Assembly (NCBI GenBank): GCA_002420305.1
Contig: DIHT01000012.1
Span: 43,360 to 60,434 of the forward strand
Source: Akkermansiaceae bacterium UBA5689
GTDB taxonomy: Bacteria; Verrucomicrobiota; Verrucomicrobiia; Verrucomicrobiales; Akkermansiaceae
Direction of reading: 5' to 3'
Length of the DNA stretch: 17,075 bases
Made by a program: the position numbers and the translations under genes. The notes beneath the pieces are model-generated. The model was not told where the DNA came from and did not search any database. It saw nothing but the letters and a program-made list of their open reading frames with translations. How positions within the stretch are numbered: position 1 is the stretch's first letter; each line of letters begins with the position of its first letter. Below are positions 1-7,224 of this stretch, piece after piece.

Positions 1-347
1 TCGGCTGGAGGGCTGGCAGCTTGCTCGGCGGCAGGAGCAGGTGCAGGGGGCTCCGCGACAGCAGGTTCTGGCTCCACCGCTGGCGTTGCTTGAGCGGGAT
101 CCCCTTCCCCTTCATCCCTTAGGACTGCCAGAGTAGCGCCGATTTCAGCTTTAGCTCCTTCCTCAATCAGAATTTCCGAAAGAATCCCTTCATCAAAAGC
201 CTCCATCGCCATGGTGGCTTTGTCTGTCTCGATTTCGGCGATCTCATCGCCAATCTCCACCTGATCGCCGACGCTCTTGAGCCAGCGAACCACGGTGCCC
301 TCGGTCATGGTGTCCGAGAGCTTGGGCATTTCAATGTGCGTTGCCAT
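1..347 (-). CDS. pdhC: Pyruvate dehydrogenase E2 component (dihydrolipoamide acetyltransferase), 5' part only
   Basis: The first 115 codons of a lipoyl-bearing 2-oxoacid dehydrogenase acyltransferase; the gene runs off the left edge. Residues 1-78 form one lipoyl domain, starting MATHIEMPKLSDTMTEG. The lipoylated lysine is expected at K43 in the motif ETDKATM. From about residue 80 an Ala/Pro/Glu-rich flexible linker begins, the usual swinging-arm hinge between the lipoyl domain and the E1/E3-binding domain. The binding and catalytic domains are outside the window. E2 transfers the acetyl group from E1 to CoA and forms the core of the complex. The E1 alpha and beta genes lie upstream on the same strand, which favours pyruvate over other 2-oxoacids. 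A lipoprotein gene and a terminator separate E2 from E1, so E2 probably has its own promoter. ATG at 347 is the only start giving a full lipoyl domain. Confidence 0.93.
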   Translation of the reverse strand, partial: MATHIEMPKLSDTMTEGTVVRWLKSVGDQVEIGDEIAEIETDKATMAMEAFDEGILSEILIEEGAKAEIGATLAVLRDEGEGDPAQATPAVEPEPAVAEPPAPAPAAEQAASPPA

Positions 348-386
348 GGGTCGATGCGTGAGGAAAGTTGGGCCTAAATCTTAGCT

Positions 387-400
387 CCGGTCAAGACCGG
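387..400. promoter_or_regulatory. Inverted repeat in the E2 leader, possible operator or leader hairpin
   Basis: CCGGTC-AA-GACCGG is a perfect 6-bp inverted repeat with a 2-base centre, 40 bases upstream of the E2 start codon. CTC and GAG flanks extend it with one bulge. It lies in the 130-base interval between the lipoprotein terminator and the E2 start, where an E2 promoter would have to be. I see no convincing -35/-10 pair, so its role as an operator is a guess. Confidence 0.3.
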
Positions 401-476
401 GAGGTGATAGTTTTGAGATAAGATGAGCCGATCTCATGTTAATATAACCCGGAATTTGGGCGCGGCTTAAAATAAA

Positions 477-502
477 CGGGCTCCCCGATGAAGGAGAGCC
501 CG
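477..502 (-). terminator. Rho-independent terminator of the lipoprotein gene
   Basis: Read on the minus strand, a 10-bp stem (CGGGCTCTCC pairing with GGGGAGCCCG, one G-U pair) closes a 6-base loop TTCATC and is followed by TTTATTTTAAG. It sits 25 bases after the stop codon of the small lipoprotein gene and before E2. It therefore probably ends transcription from the lipoprotein and limits read-through into E2. Confidence 0.72.
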
Positions 503-527
503 CAGGAAAATCGTTCGTTTCCGGGGC

Positions 528-905
528 TTAGTTCTCCTCCGGAGCAAGCTCTTTCATTGTCGGAATCAACCCAATGTGTGGCTCCCCGCTGGAGCCTTGT
601 CCGGTTGCCCTTCTCAGGACTTGGCTGCTCACGGTTCCGCCACAATCTGGATCTGTGCAATACCATGATCCACAGGGGGCGCAGCTGGCAGCTTTTCGCA
701 CGGTCTTCACGACAGGACGACGCACCTTCACTGTTTCACCTGTCCCGCCCTTCGGTCCGGGCTCTGCTATCACTTCCTCCTCGATCCACTCAACTTCTTC
801 AACTTCCACATACTTCTTCGAGGAACACCCATTGCAGCTCAAGCCACAGGATGAGAAGCTCAGAGCTAAAAACAGGATCGCCGGGATGAACACCAAGGTT
901 TTCAT
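528..905 (-). CDS. Small cysteine-rich lipoprotein, function unknown
   Basis: A 125-residue protein I do not recognise. ATG at 905 is preferred over the upstream in-frame start at 962 because it opens with a lipoprotein signal: MK, a hydrophobic stretch (residues 3-18) and a lipobox ending SFSSC, with the lipidated cysteine at C20. After C20 come C24 and C27, then an acidic segment (residues 31-48, rich in E and V). A second cysteine group follows, C75, C78, C83 and C88, in the string CAPCGSWYCTDPDCGG, which resembles a metal-binding knuckle. It is predicted to be anchored in a membrane facing the periplasm. It lies between pdhB and E2 on the same strand, 116 bases after pdhB, and is followed by its own terminator, which supports it being a real transcription unit. 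No Shine-Dalgarno is evident. Confidence 0.62.
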   Translation of the reverse strand: MKTLVFIPAILFLALSFSSCGLSCNGCSSKKYVEVEEVEWIEEEVIAEPGPKGGTGETVKVRRPVVKTVRKAASCAPCGSWYCTDPDCGGTVSSQVLRRATGQGSSGEPHIGLIPTMKELAPEEN

Positions 906-1021
906 AGGAAGCCCGGATGCTAGGGCCCTTCGCCAAGAGTGCAAACAGAATCTCCCCGACATTGCGCTCCGAGGAGTCTCGCTTTATTCCTGCAAGCTTT
1001 AAAACAATTCCACCCTTGAAA

Positions 1022-2005
1022 TCAGGCTATGGAAAGCACCTGGTCGACCACTCTGCGAGCGTTCGGAAGCTGCTCATCCTCGATGTGGTGCGAATAAATC
1101 GCAGGGGCATCGATACTGCAGACCCTCTTAACGGGAGCATCCAGATGGTCGAACGCATGCTCCTGAATAAGAGCCGCGATCTGGGAAGAGACCCCATTAA
1201 ACGGCTTAGACTCATCGACGAGAACTGCTCGGTTCGTTTTCACGACCGATTTAAGGATGGCCTCCTGGTCGAGAGGTCGGATTGAGCGGAGGTCCAGGAC
1301 CTCTGCGGATATCTTGTGATCATTATGAAGGGTCTCCGCTGCCTCCAGGCAGTGTAGGACAGATCGCCCGTGCGCAATCAGGCTGATGTCGCTTCCCTCC
1401 CGCTTGATATCAGCCTTGCCGAGTGGAATGAGAAGCTCTCCCTCCCCGGGGTCAGGAACCTCTCCCGCGTTCCCATAAAGCTTGGTGTTCTCCATGATGA
1501 AAACCGGGTCGTTATCCCGAATGGCGGACTTCATCAGGCCTTTAGCGTCGGCGGGAGTTGCTGGCGCGCAAACCTTCAGACCCGGAAAAGCCGCGAAGAG
1601 CCCCTCGGGACAATGGGAGTGTGTTGCGCCAACGTTAGTGCCCCCATTTGCTGGCCCGCGGACAACGATGGGAACGTTGATTTTGCCCCCGGCCATATAG
1701 CGCACGCATCCCGCGTTATTCACCAGCTGATCGAAGGCAACCGAGTGGAAGGACCAGAACATCAGCTCCATGACCGGGCGAACTCCAAGCATGGATGCGC
1801 CTACGCCCATCCCAATAAAGCCAGCTTCCGAAATTGGGGTGTCCACCACTCTTTTGCTTCCCCACTTGTCCCAGAGACCTTCTGTGACTTTGTAGGCTCC
1901 GTTGTATTCGGCAACCTCTTCTCCAAGAAGAACGACATTCTCGTCGTGGGCCAGCTCTTCATCAAGAGCTTCGCGAAGCGCGTGTCTGTAGAGTAATTCT
2001 CTCAT
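1022..2005 (-). CDS. pdhB: Pyruvate dehydrogenase E1 component, beta subunit
   Basis: A 327-residue transketolase-type beta subunit of normal length. With E1 alpha it binds thiamine diphosphate and decarboxylates pyruvate, passing the acetyl unit to the lipoyl arm of E2. Family landmarks are LGEEVAEYNGAYKVTEGL (27-44), the cofactor-contacting glutamate in PISEAGFIGMG (57-66, E60), FDQLVNNAGCVRYM (91-104), the GATHSH segment (126-131) ahead of PGLKVCAPATPADAKGL, and a C-terminal transketolase domain starting near residue 200 (ISLIAHGRSV). It starts 14 bases after the pdhA stop, so the two E1 subunits are surely co-transcribed. The region before the ATG reads GGTGGCGGAACA, a weak ribosome-binding site. 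Specificity for pyruvate rather than branched-chain acids is inferred from overall likeness and the adjacent E2. Confidence 0.97.
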   Translation of the reverse strand: MRELLYRHALREALDEELAHDENVVLLGEEVAEYNGAYKVTEGLWDKWGSKRVVDTPISEAGFIGMGVGASMLGVRPVMELMFWSFHSVAFDQLVNNAGCVRYMAGGKINVPIVVRGPANGGTNVGATHSHCPEGLFAAFPGLKVCAPATPADAKGLMKSAIRDNDPVFIMENTKLYGNAGEVPDPGEGELLIPLGKADIKREGSDISLIAHGRSVLHCLEAAETLHNDHKISAEVLDLRSIRPLDQEAILKSVVKTNRAVLVDESKPFNGVSSQIAALIQEHAFDHLDAPVKRVCSIDAPAIYSHHIEDEQLPNARRVVDQVLSIA

Positions 2006-2019
2006 TGTTCCGCCACCGT

Positions 2020-3108
2020 TTAGTCGTTGAAAAAGTGGCGGCCTGTGTTGCCCGCCTCGGTATCTTCATCTACCTCCCAGTAAACATCATGTAAGATGTC
2101 ATCTACGGTTGGAGGCGGCGAGCTCTCGGCAAATTTAATCGCCTTAGCCGTCTCTTTCGTTGCCTCTTTTTCCATCGCCTTAGCCTCCTCAGCGGTCAGG
2201 TGGCCTTCCTCAATAAGCCGTCGCTCCCAGAGGCGGATGGGGTCATGGTATGTCTTGTAGCGCTCGATCTCATCCGGCGTGCGATACTTATCTGCATTCG
2301 CATCGGCAACCGAATGTCCATAATAGCGATATGTTTGGATCTCGAGGAGGCTCGGGCGGTGCTCCTTGCGGGCTCTTTCCATCGCGATGTATGTCTTGGC
2401 TCTGACCTCGTAAAGGTCCTCCCCATTCACCAGATCCCACGCCATGTTGTAAGCCTCCGCCCGCTGTGCCAGGCAATCTCGATATGCGCTGGAACGGGTT
2501 TGTGATGTCCCCATTGAGTAGCCGTTATTCTCGATGATGTAGACGACGGGGATCTCAAAGAGCGCGGCGATGTTGAGGGATTCGTGAAACACTCCCTGGT
2601 TGATAGCCCCATCACCGAGAAAGCACAGCGCACACCCCGCCAATCCTTTATACTTCAAGGCATATCCGAGGCCAAGGCCGAGCGGAGTCTGTCCGGCCAC
2701 AATACCGTGACCTCCCCAAAAGTTCTTGTCGGGAGCAAAAAAGTGCATGGATCCCCCTTTGCCTTTGGAGCATCCGGTCACTTTTCCAAAGAGCTCGGCC
2801 ATGCACTCGTCCATGCTCATTCCCGCGGCCAGCGCGTGACCATGGTCCCGGTAGGCCGTAATCACGTGGTCATTTTCGCCCATCAGGGAGACTGCCCCAA
2901 CCGCGACAGATTCCTGGCCGATATAGAGGTGGAGAAAACCACCCATTTTATCTTTCTGATATTGGCCGAGTGCGAGGTGCTCGAAACGTCGGATCCGAAC
3001 CATCGTCCGATAAAAGTCGATCTTGTCCTGAGGGGTCAGGCCGCGGTTCACCGGTGAGCTGGAAAAATCCATCGCAGCAAACGGTGGCTCTGCAGAAGGG
3101 TCTTGCAT
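2020..3108 (-). CDS. pdhA: Pyruvate dehydrogenase E1 component, alpha subunit
   Basis: A 362-residue alpha subunit of the heterotetrameric E1. The thiamine-diphosphate/Mg motif is complete: GDG at 165-167 and the paired asparagines NN at 194-195. Other strong landmarks are GGFLHLYIGQE (56-66), AYRDHGHALA (85-94), CSKGKGGSMHFF (113-124) and YRYYGHSVAD in the C-terminal half. It lies upstream of pdhB with a 14-base gap, and E2 follows after the lipoprotein gene. ATG at 3108 is used; a second in-frame ATG 36 bases downstream (residue 13) is possible because the first dozen residues are not conserved. The DUF6580-like gene ends 73 bases upstream on the same strand and could share a transcript. 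Confidence 0.97.
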   Translation of the reverse strand: MQDPSAEPPFAAMDFSSSPVNRGLTPQDKIDFYRTMVRIRRFEHLALGQYQKDKMGGFLHLYIGQESVAVGAVSLMGENDHVITAYRDHGHALAAGMSMDECMAELFGKVTGCSKGKGGSMHFFAPDKNFWGGHGIVAGQTPLGLGLGYALKYKGLAGCALCFLGDGAINQGVFHESLNIAALFEIPVVYIIENNGYSMGTSQTRSSAYRDCLAQRAEAYNMAWDLVNGEDLYEVRAKTYIAMERARKEHRPSLLEIQTYRYYGHSVADANADKYRTPDEIERYKTYHDPIRLWERRLIEEGHLTAEEAKAMEKEATKETAKAIKFAESSPPPTVDDILHDVYWEVDEDTEAGNTGRHFFND

Positions 3109-3181
3109 GGTGGTGGCTACTGGCCGTGCATACCCCTCAGGCGCACCGCGGGCAAGAGATAAGAGGTATCACTCCTTAACC

Positions 3182-3790
3182 TCAGCAAGCTCGAGAAGTT
3201 GGTGCTGGATTAGTGATCACTTGCTCTGGGCGCCTAAAATGACCCTGACCGAGAAGAAAAAGCGGAGTAAAAAGGGCACTAGCAGTCATTTGGCCCTTCA
3301 GAAACATCCAAGAAGGAGGATAACCCGGAAGACCAGTGGTCTGACATTGAATCCAGCCCGCCCACGTTTTTGCATATTGCCCGGACAGGACCCACGCTCC
3401 TGTGTTGGTGACCAGGTAAAAAGCAAGGGCGGCTCCGAGGGACCCGCCGATGAGCAAAAACCAGGACCTCTGTCGCATCAGGGTTCCAATCCAGAAGGTC
3501 GCCGCCAACCCTGCTATCACCCAAAAAAAATGCAGTCCCCACTGATGCCCCTGTGTGAGATTAATAATAAAGTAGGAAAGGGTCCATGCGGTGGCAGGTA
3601 ACCAGATCCACCGTGTTGACATACAGGCTGCAATACAGAAGAAGAGCGGTGGCAGTGGGCTGAAGCCGGGCAGAAGGCCCTGGAGTCCGGGCGCTGCCCA
3701 ACCGAAGCAGACCAGTAAAGCAATCAGCAGGGTTGCAGGGAGGAGGCGCTTCACTGTGTTTTTGTTATACTGGTTACTTTTGATCTGCAC
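3182..3790 (-). CDS. DUF6580-like multi-pass membrane protein
   Basis: A 202-residue hydrophobic protein with about five or six membrane segments (roughly 17-35, 46-62, 64-79, 86-104, 109-127, 164-182). The region NTGAWVLSGQYAKTWAGW (129-146) resembles, from memory, the conserved core of DUF6580 membrane proteins, which carry a similar string with a conserved YPKT-AG pattern; I could not check this by search. No catalytic motif is visible and the role is unknown. Some relatives sit near vitamin transport or cofactor genes, and ribD is the divergent neighbour here, but this is only a hint. The start used is GTG at 3790; an alternative GTG at 3754 would begin just before the first membrane segment (MKRLLPATLL) and is equally reasonable. 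It ends 73 bases before pdhA. Confidence 0.78.
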   Translation of the reverse strand: MQIKSNQYNKNTVKRLLPATLLIALLVCFGWAAPGLQGLLPGFSPLPPLFFCIAACMSTRWIWLPATAWTLSYFIINLTQGHQWGLHFFWVIAGLAATFWIGTLMRQRSWFLLIGGSLGAALAFYLVTNTGAWVLSGQYAKTWAGWIQCQTTGLPGYPPSWMFLKGQMTASALFTPLFLLGQGHFRRPEQVITNPAPTSRAC

Positions 3791-4102
3791 GCAAAATTGG
3801 ATTTCTGAAGAGTGGGATCCTGATTTGTTATTCAGATGGATGAAGGAAGAGATTCTTTTTTGAACTCCATAATTCTTCTTCTTAAAGGGGCGAATAACCC
3901 GGCAAGAACAGTGTTCCTCACTATGTTTGTCGGGGTTCCACAGGAAGAATAAGGCGGGAATAAAGGAGGAGAGGGACCGAGCCTTAGTCAGAGATTGTTG
4001 CTGTTCGCACCCATACTCAATTCATTCCCAAGGTTCGCTCATGATCTTACCATGTTGTCCACGGCTCTTGCTCGTAACGAGTGATGGAGCTAATTATGAG
4101 TT
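3791..4102. other. Divergent intergenic region between the DUF6580-like gene and ribD
   Basis: This 312-base interval must hold the promoters for both divergent genes, but I find no clear -35/-10 pair. Two structures are visible. At 3896-3937 a potential RNA stem pairs AACCCGGCAA with TTGTCGGGGTT (ten pairs, one bulged G) around an inner hairpin GAAC-AGT-GTTC. At 4071-4081, 21 bases before the ribD start, is CTCGT-A-ACGAG. No open reading frame here looks coding, and it does not contain the conserved sequence of an FMN riboswitch. Confidence 0.5.
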
Positions 4103-5161
4103 GTGAACGACAGTGAATACATGCGTCGAGCGCTATCTTTGGCGAGGCGCGGATTAGGGATAACCAGTCCTAATCCCCCTGTTGGCGCCATTCTTGTGAA
4201 AGAGGGTGCTGAGTTGGGAAGTGGCTGGCACAAAGGGCCGGGGTGCCCCCATGCAGAAGTAGAGGCCATAGGCGACGCGGTGAAGCGCCACGGAGAAGGG
4301 GTGACACAGGGCGCCACGATGTATGTCACTCTTGAGCCCTGCTCTACCCATGGTCGTACCGGGCCGTGTACGACCGCTCTCATACGTGCCGGAGTTAGCA
4401 GGGTGGTGGTCGGGGCTGCCGATCCAAACCCAAGCCATGAGGGCAAAGCCGAAGCTTTGTTTCTCGAAGCGGGGATTGATTTTAAAGAGGGAATCGAAGA
4501 GTCGGCCTGTCACTCGCTTATCCGGGCTTTCACAAAGGTCCAGCGGAGCGGGCTACCCTGGGTGATCGTGAAGAGCGCATTCGGACTAGACGGCAAGGTG
4601 ACACGGCCTGCGAGCGAAGGCCAGTGGCTGAGTGGAGAAGGCTCCCGGCAGGAGGTTCATGAGCTCCGGGGAGAAGTGGACGCGATACTAACGAGCGGCA
4701 AGACAGTGTGGAGCGACAACCCGAGGCTCACAATAAGAGGGGCCTCGAGGACGGTAGGAAAGGATCAACCGCTCCGGGTTGTCTTGACATCAAGAGAAAA
4801 AGGCCTGCCGGGGAAGTGTCATCTTCTTGCCGATGAGTTTAGTGATCGAACCCTTATCTACAGGTCCAGACGAATCGAATGTGTCTTGCGCGAACTTGTT
4901 GCGGATCACGGCGTTCTGAGCGTTATGATTGAAGCCGGGGGCAACATGGTGGGGCAGTTCCTGGACGAGGGGTGGGTTGATGAAGCCGTGTTCTATCTTG
5001 CGCCGCTTATTACTGGAGGGAACGTTCCGGCGGTGGGAGGAGAGGGAGTGGTCGATCTTAGAGGGCGCATAGAAATGGGAAGCTGTTCGTTCAAGCGAAT
5101 TGATAACGACGTGCGGGTCCGGGCTGCGATTCTCAGAGATAGCAACCCCGTTGGCGCCTGA
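4103..5161 (+). CDS. ribD: Bifunctional riboflavin biosynthesis deaminase/reductase
   Basis: A 352-residue RibD of usual length, acting on the early pyrimidine intermediates of riboflavin synthesis: hydrolytic deamination, then NADPH-dependent reduction of the ribosyl side chain. The N-terminal deaminase domain shows SPNPPVGAILV (22-32), the zinc histidine and proton-shuttling glutamate in HAE (50-52), and the two zinc cysteines in PCSTHGRTGPC (C80, C89). The reductase domain begins near residue 151 (LPWVIVKSAFGLDGKV) and includes SEGQWLSGEGSR, VDAILTSGKTVWSDNPRLT and IEAGGNMVGQFL. The start is GTG at 4103, because deaminase homology begins at once (NDSEYMRRALSLARRG); GGAG lies 13 bases upstream. 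It stands alone here, with no other rib genes nearby. Its 3' end faces mnmG. Confidence 0.96.
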   Translation: MNDSEYMRRALSLARRGLGITSPNPPVGAILVKEGAELGSGWHKGPGCPHAEVEAIGDAVKRHGEGVTQGATMYVTLEPCSTHGRTGPCTTALIRAGVSRVVVGAADPNPSHEGKAEALFLEAGIDFKEGIEESACHSLIRAFTKVQRSGLPWVIVKSAFGLDGKVTRPASEGQWLSGEGSRQEVHELRGEVDAILTSGKTVWSDNPRLTIRGASRTVGKDQPLRVVLTSREKGLPGKCHLLADEFSDRTLIYRSRRIECVLRELVADHGVLSVMIEAGGNMVGQFLDEGWVDEAVFYLAPLITGGNVPAVGGEGVVDLRGRIEMGSCSFKRIDNDVRVRAAILRDSNPVGA

Positions 5162-5331
5162 TCTGGTGACCTACAGAAAAAAGGTAAAAAGATCAGGGCC
5201 TTGAAATACTATGAACATAGTATTAAACAGAGTGGCTCCACGAGGTGGTTTAGGGTGCTAGCACCGGGAATCAAAATTCGGTTCCCAAAGCGGGAAGAGG
5301 TCGAAACTCGACAGGGAACAGGTCAGCCGCC
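5162..5331. other. Convergent intergenic region with a perfect 20-bp inverted repeat
   Basis: This interval lies between the converging ends of ribD and mnmG. At 5205-5224 it holds AATACTATGAACATAGTATT, a perfect 9-bp inverted repeat around AA. It is AT-rich and lacks a following U-run, so it is a poor intrinsic terminator but could be a protein-binding site. A weaker pair, CCTGATC (5157-5163) and GATCAGG (5191-5197), spans the end of ribD, and GGGAA/TTCCC pair around 5265-5285. Confidence 0.55.
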
Positions 5332-7224
5332 TTAACTCCCTGAGGTCTTTTCTCTCGCGGCTTTCTCCCGCGCGGCTTTCTCAAGCCAAATAGAGAGAAT
5401 CGCTATGTCCGCTGGAGTAATTCCGCTGATTCTCGCGGCTTGGCCGAGCGTGTGAGGGCGGATCTCACTGAGTCGTTGTCGCGCTTCCTGCTTGAGGCCC
5501 TCCAAGGTCTGATAGTCCAAAGACGGGGGAAGGGGTCGCGTTTCCTGCCTCTGCATGCGGTCAACCTGCTGGCGCTGGCGGAGAATATGGCCTTCATATT
5601 TAAAGTCGGTTTCAATCAGGGGCCAGAGTTCCACAGGGAACTTCGCGAGAATGTCAGGAGGGAGTGAGCTCCACGTGTTTTCCTCCCGCCGAAACCAGTG
5701 GTCTAACTTGAGGCCCTCGTGAGGCGTTTCCCTGACATAGGCCGATGCCGAGTGGAGGAGATTAATCTTGGTGGCGGTTCTCTTTTCGCGAACAGGACAA
5801 TTGAGCCCAAGGGAAGCGGCAACGGGGCCAAGCCGCTGGTCTGCGTTGTCCTGCCGCAGTAGCAGGCGATATTCCGCTCTGCTGGTAAACATTCTATAGG
5901 GCTCTGTGCAGCCCTTTGTCACTAGGTCGTCAACCATCACACCAAGGTAGGCTTGATCTCGGGAGAGGACCAGAGGGCCTTTGCCCTGTGCCTTGAGGGC
6001 GGCATTCGCCCCTGCGAGTAGGCCCTGCCCAGCGGCTTCCTCGTATCCCGAAGTTCCGTTGATTTGCCCGGCAAAGTATAAGCCTTCAACCAGCTTTGTT
6101 TCCAAAGTGGGGAACAGCTGTGTGGGCGGGCAATAATCATACTCTACCGCATATCCCGGGCGGATGATGGCCGCATGCTCCAACCCGGATATGGTCCGGA
6201 TAAAGGATAGTTGCACTTCGTAGGGGAGGGAGGTGGATACTCCGTTGACGTAGTATTCATGGGTGTGTCGCCCCTCAGGCTCCAGAAAGATCTGATGTCG
6301 GGATTTTTCTGCGAATTTAACCACCTTATCTTCGATAGAGGGGCAATAACGGGGCCCTGTGCCTTCAATTTGACCCGAATACATCGGACTTTGATCCAGG
6401 TTAGCCCGTATTTCATCGTGTGTTTGTGGATTGGTCCACGTGATCCAGCAGGGCAATTGTTCCACGTGGAATGCTTTGCGACCCCAAGTATTCAAGGTGA
6501 AAATATCATCAGGGCCCCCGCTTATGCTATCTGCGAGATAGCTGAATAAAGGGGGAGGGTCATCGCCATCCTGTCGTTCGCACTTGGAGAAATCGATAGA
6601 GCGTGCGTTGATCCGGCACGGTGTACCGGTCTTGAAGCGCTCGATGGCGAAACCAAGGTCTTGGAGTGAGTCGCTGATCGTGGAGATGGTGTCTCCCATG
6701 CGCCCGCCTTTCTCGTTGCGCTTGCCCACGTGCATGAGGCCCCGCATGAACGTTCCCGCACTCAAGACCACAGCACGCGCGCGAAGTTCAAAGTGGAGGT
6801 TGGTTTGAACCCCTTTGATTGCGTCTTCCTCTATCAATAGACGGGCTGCATTCCCCTGATGAAAGTCGATGCCTTCGGTTGATTCGAGGGTGTGTTTTAT
6901 CCGGAATTGGTAAGCCTTCTTATCGCATTGGGCCCGAGGCGCGCGAACACTTGGGCCTTTGGACTTGTTGAGAAGGCGCCATTGGATTGCGGTAGCGTCC
7001 GTATTGAGGGCCATGGCTCCCCCTAGAGCATCGATTTCGCGAACCATATGACCTTTACCTAAGCCGCCGATTGCAGGGTTGCAGCTCATCTGACCAACGG
7101 TGTCGAGGTTCTGGGTAAGGATGGCTACCTGGGCTCCCAGGCGGGCTGCGGCAAGGGCGGCTTCCACGCCTGCGTGGCCGGCTCCGATTACGAGAACGTC
7201 GTATTCTTTTGGGTAAACGAACAT
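5332..7224 (-). CDS. mnmG: tRNA uridine-5-carboxymethylaminomethyl modification enzyme
   Basis: A 630-residue MnmG (GidA). With MnmE it installs carboxymethylaminomethyl groups at C5 of wobble uridine 34, using FAD and methylene-tetrahydrofolate. Landmarks are the N-terminal FAD-binding loop VIGAGHAGVEAA (12-23), GQMSCNPAIGGLGKGH (44-59), later GTPCRI and QINGTSGYEEAAGQGL, and the C-terminal helical domain ending GITPADIAILSIWLE. The reading frame stays open 55 codons upstream to 7389, but the family begins at MFVYPKEYDV, so ATG at 7224 is chosen; the upstream extension contains the parS site and is leader. The C-terminus carries a duplicated AAREK segment. A second, imperfect parS-like sequence lies inside the gene near 6458. 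No rsmG/gidB or parAB genes lie beside it in this window. Confidence 0.97.
   Translation of the reverse strand: MFVYPKEYDVLVIGAGHAGVEAALAAARLGAQVAILTQNLDTVGQMSCNPAIGGLGKGHMVREIDALGGAMALNTDATAIQWRLLNKSKGPSVRAPRAQCDKKAYQFRIKHTLESTEGIDFHQGNAARLLIEEDAIKGVQTNLHFELRARAVVLSAGTFMRGLMHVGKRNEKGGRMGDTISTISDSLQDLGFAIERFKTGTPCRINARSIDFSKCERQDGDDPPPLFSYLADSISGGPDDIFTLNTWGRKAFHVEQLPCWITWTNPQTHDEIRANLDQSPMYSGQIEGTGPRYCPSIEDKVVKFAEKSRHQIFLEPEGRHTHEYYVNGVSTSLPYEVQLSFIRTISGLEHAAIIRPGYAVEYDYCPPTQLFPTLETKLVEGLYFAGQINGTSGYEEAAGQGLLAGANAALKAQGKGPLVLSRDQAYLGVMVDDLVTKGCTEPYRMFTSRAEYRLLLRQDNADQRLGPVAASLGLNCPVREKRTATKINLLHSASAYVRETPHEGLKLDHWFRREENTWSSLPPDILAKFPVELWPLIETDFKYEGHILRQRQQVDRMQRQETRPLPPSLDYQTLEGLKQEARQRLSEIRPHTLGQAARISGITPADIAILSIWLEKAAREKAAREKTSGS
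5353..5382 (-). repeat. 15-base tandem duplication at the mnmG 3' end
   Basis: Two adjacent 15-base units (5368-5382 and 5353-5367) read GAGAAAGCCGCGCGG and GAGAAAGCCGCGAGA on the coding strand, differing at two bases. They encode EKAAR twice just before the C-terminus of MnmG, beyond the conserved domain. A recent in-frame slippage or duplication is the simplest explanation. Confidence 0.75.
6458..6473. other. Degenerate parS-like site inside mnmG
   Basis: TGTTCCACGTGGAATG matches the perfect site at 7332-7347 at 14 of 16 positions, only the last two bases differing. It lies within the mnmG coding sequence. A still weaker CCACGTG core sits 26 bases away (6432-6447, 12 of 16). Binding by ParB here is inferred from sequence only. 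Confidence 0.5.

Noticed and set aside
574..1002. Plus-strand frame of 142 codons opposite the lipoprotein gene
   Set aside because: The minus-strand frame has a signal sequence, lipobox and terminator. The plus-strand product has no recognisable start context or domain.
1370..1996. Long plus-strand open frame (208 codons) antisense to pdhB
   Set aside because: It lies wholly inside pdhB, whose protein is unmistakably conserved, and the antisense product shows no family feature. It is a by-product of codon use on the other strand.
3860..4102. FMN riboswitch upstream of ribD
   Set aside because: I looked for the conserved RFN-element blocks and did not find them. The hairpin present has a different sequence.
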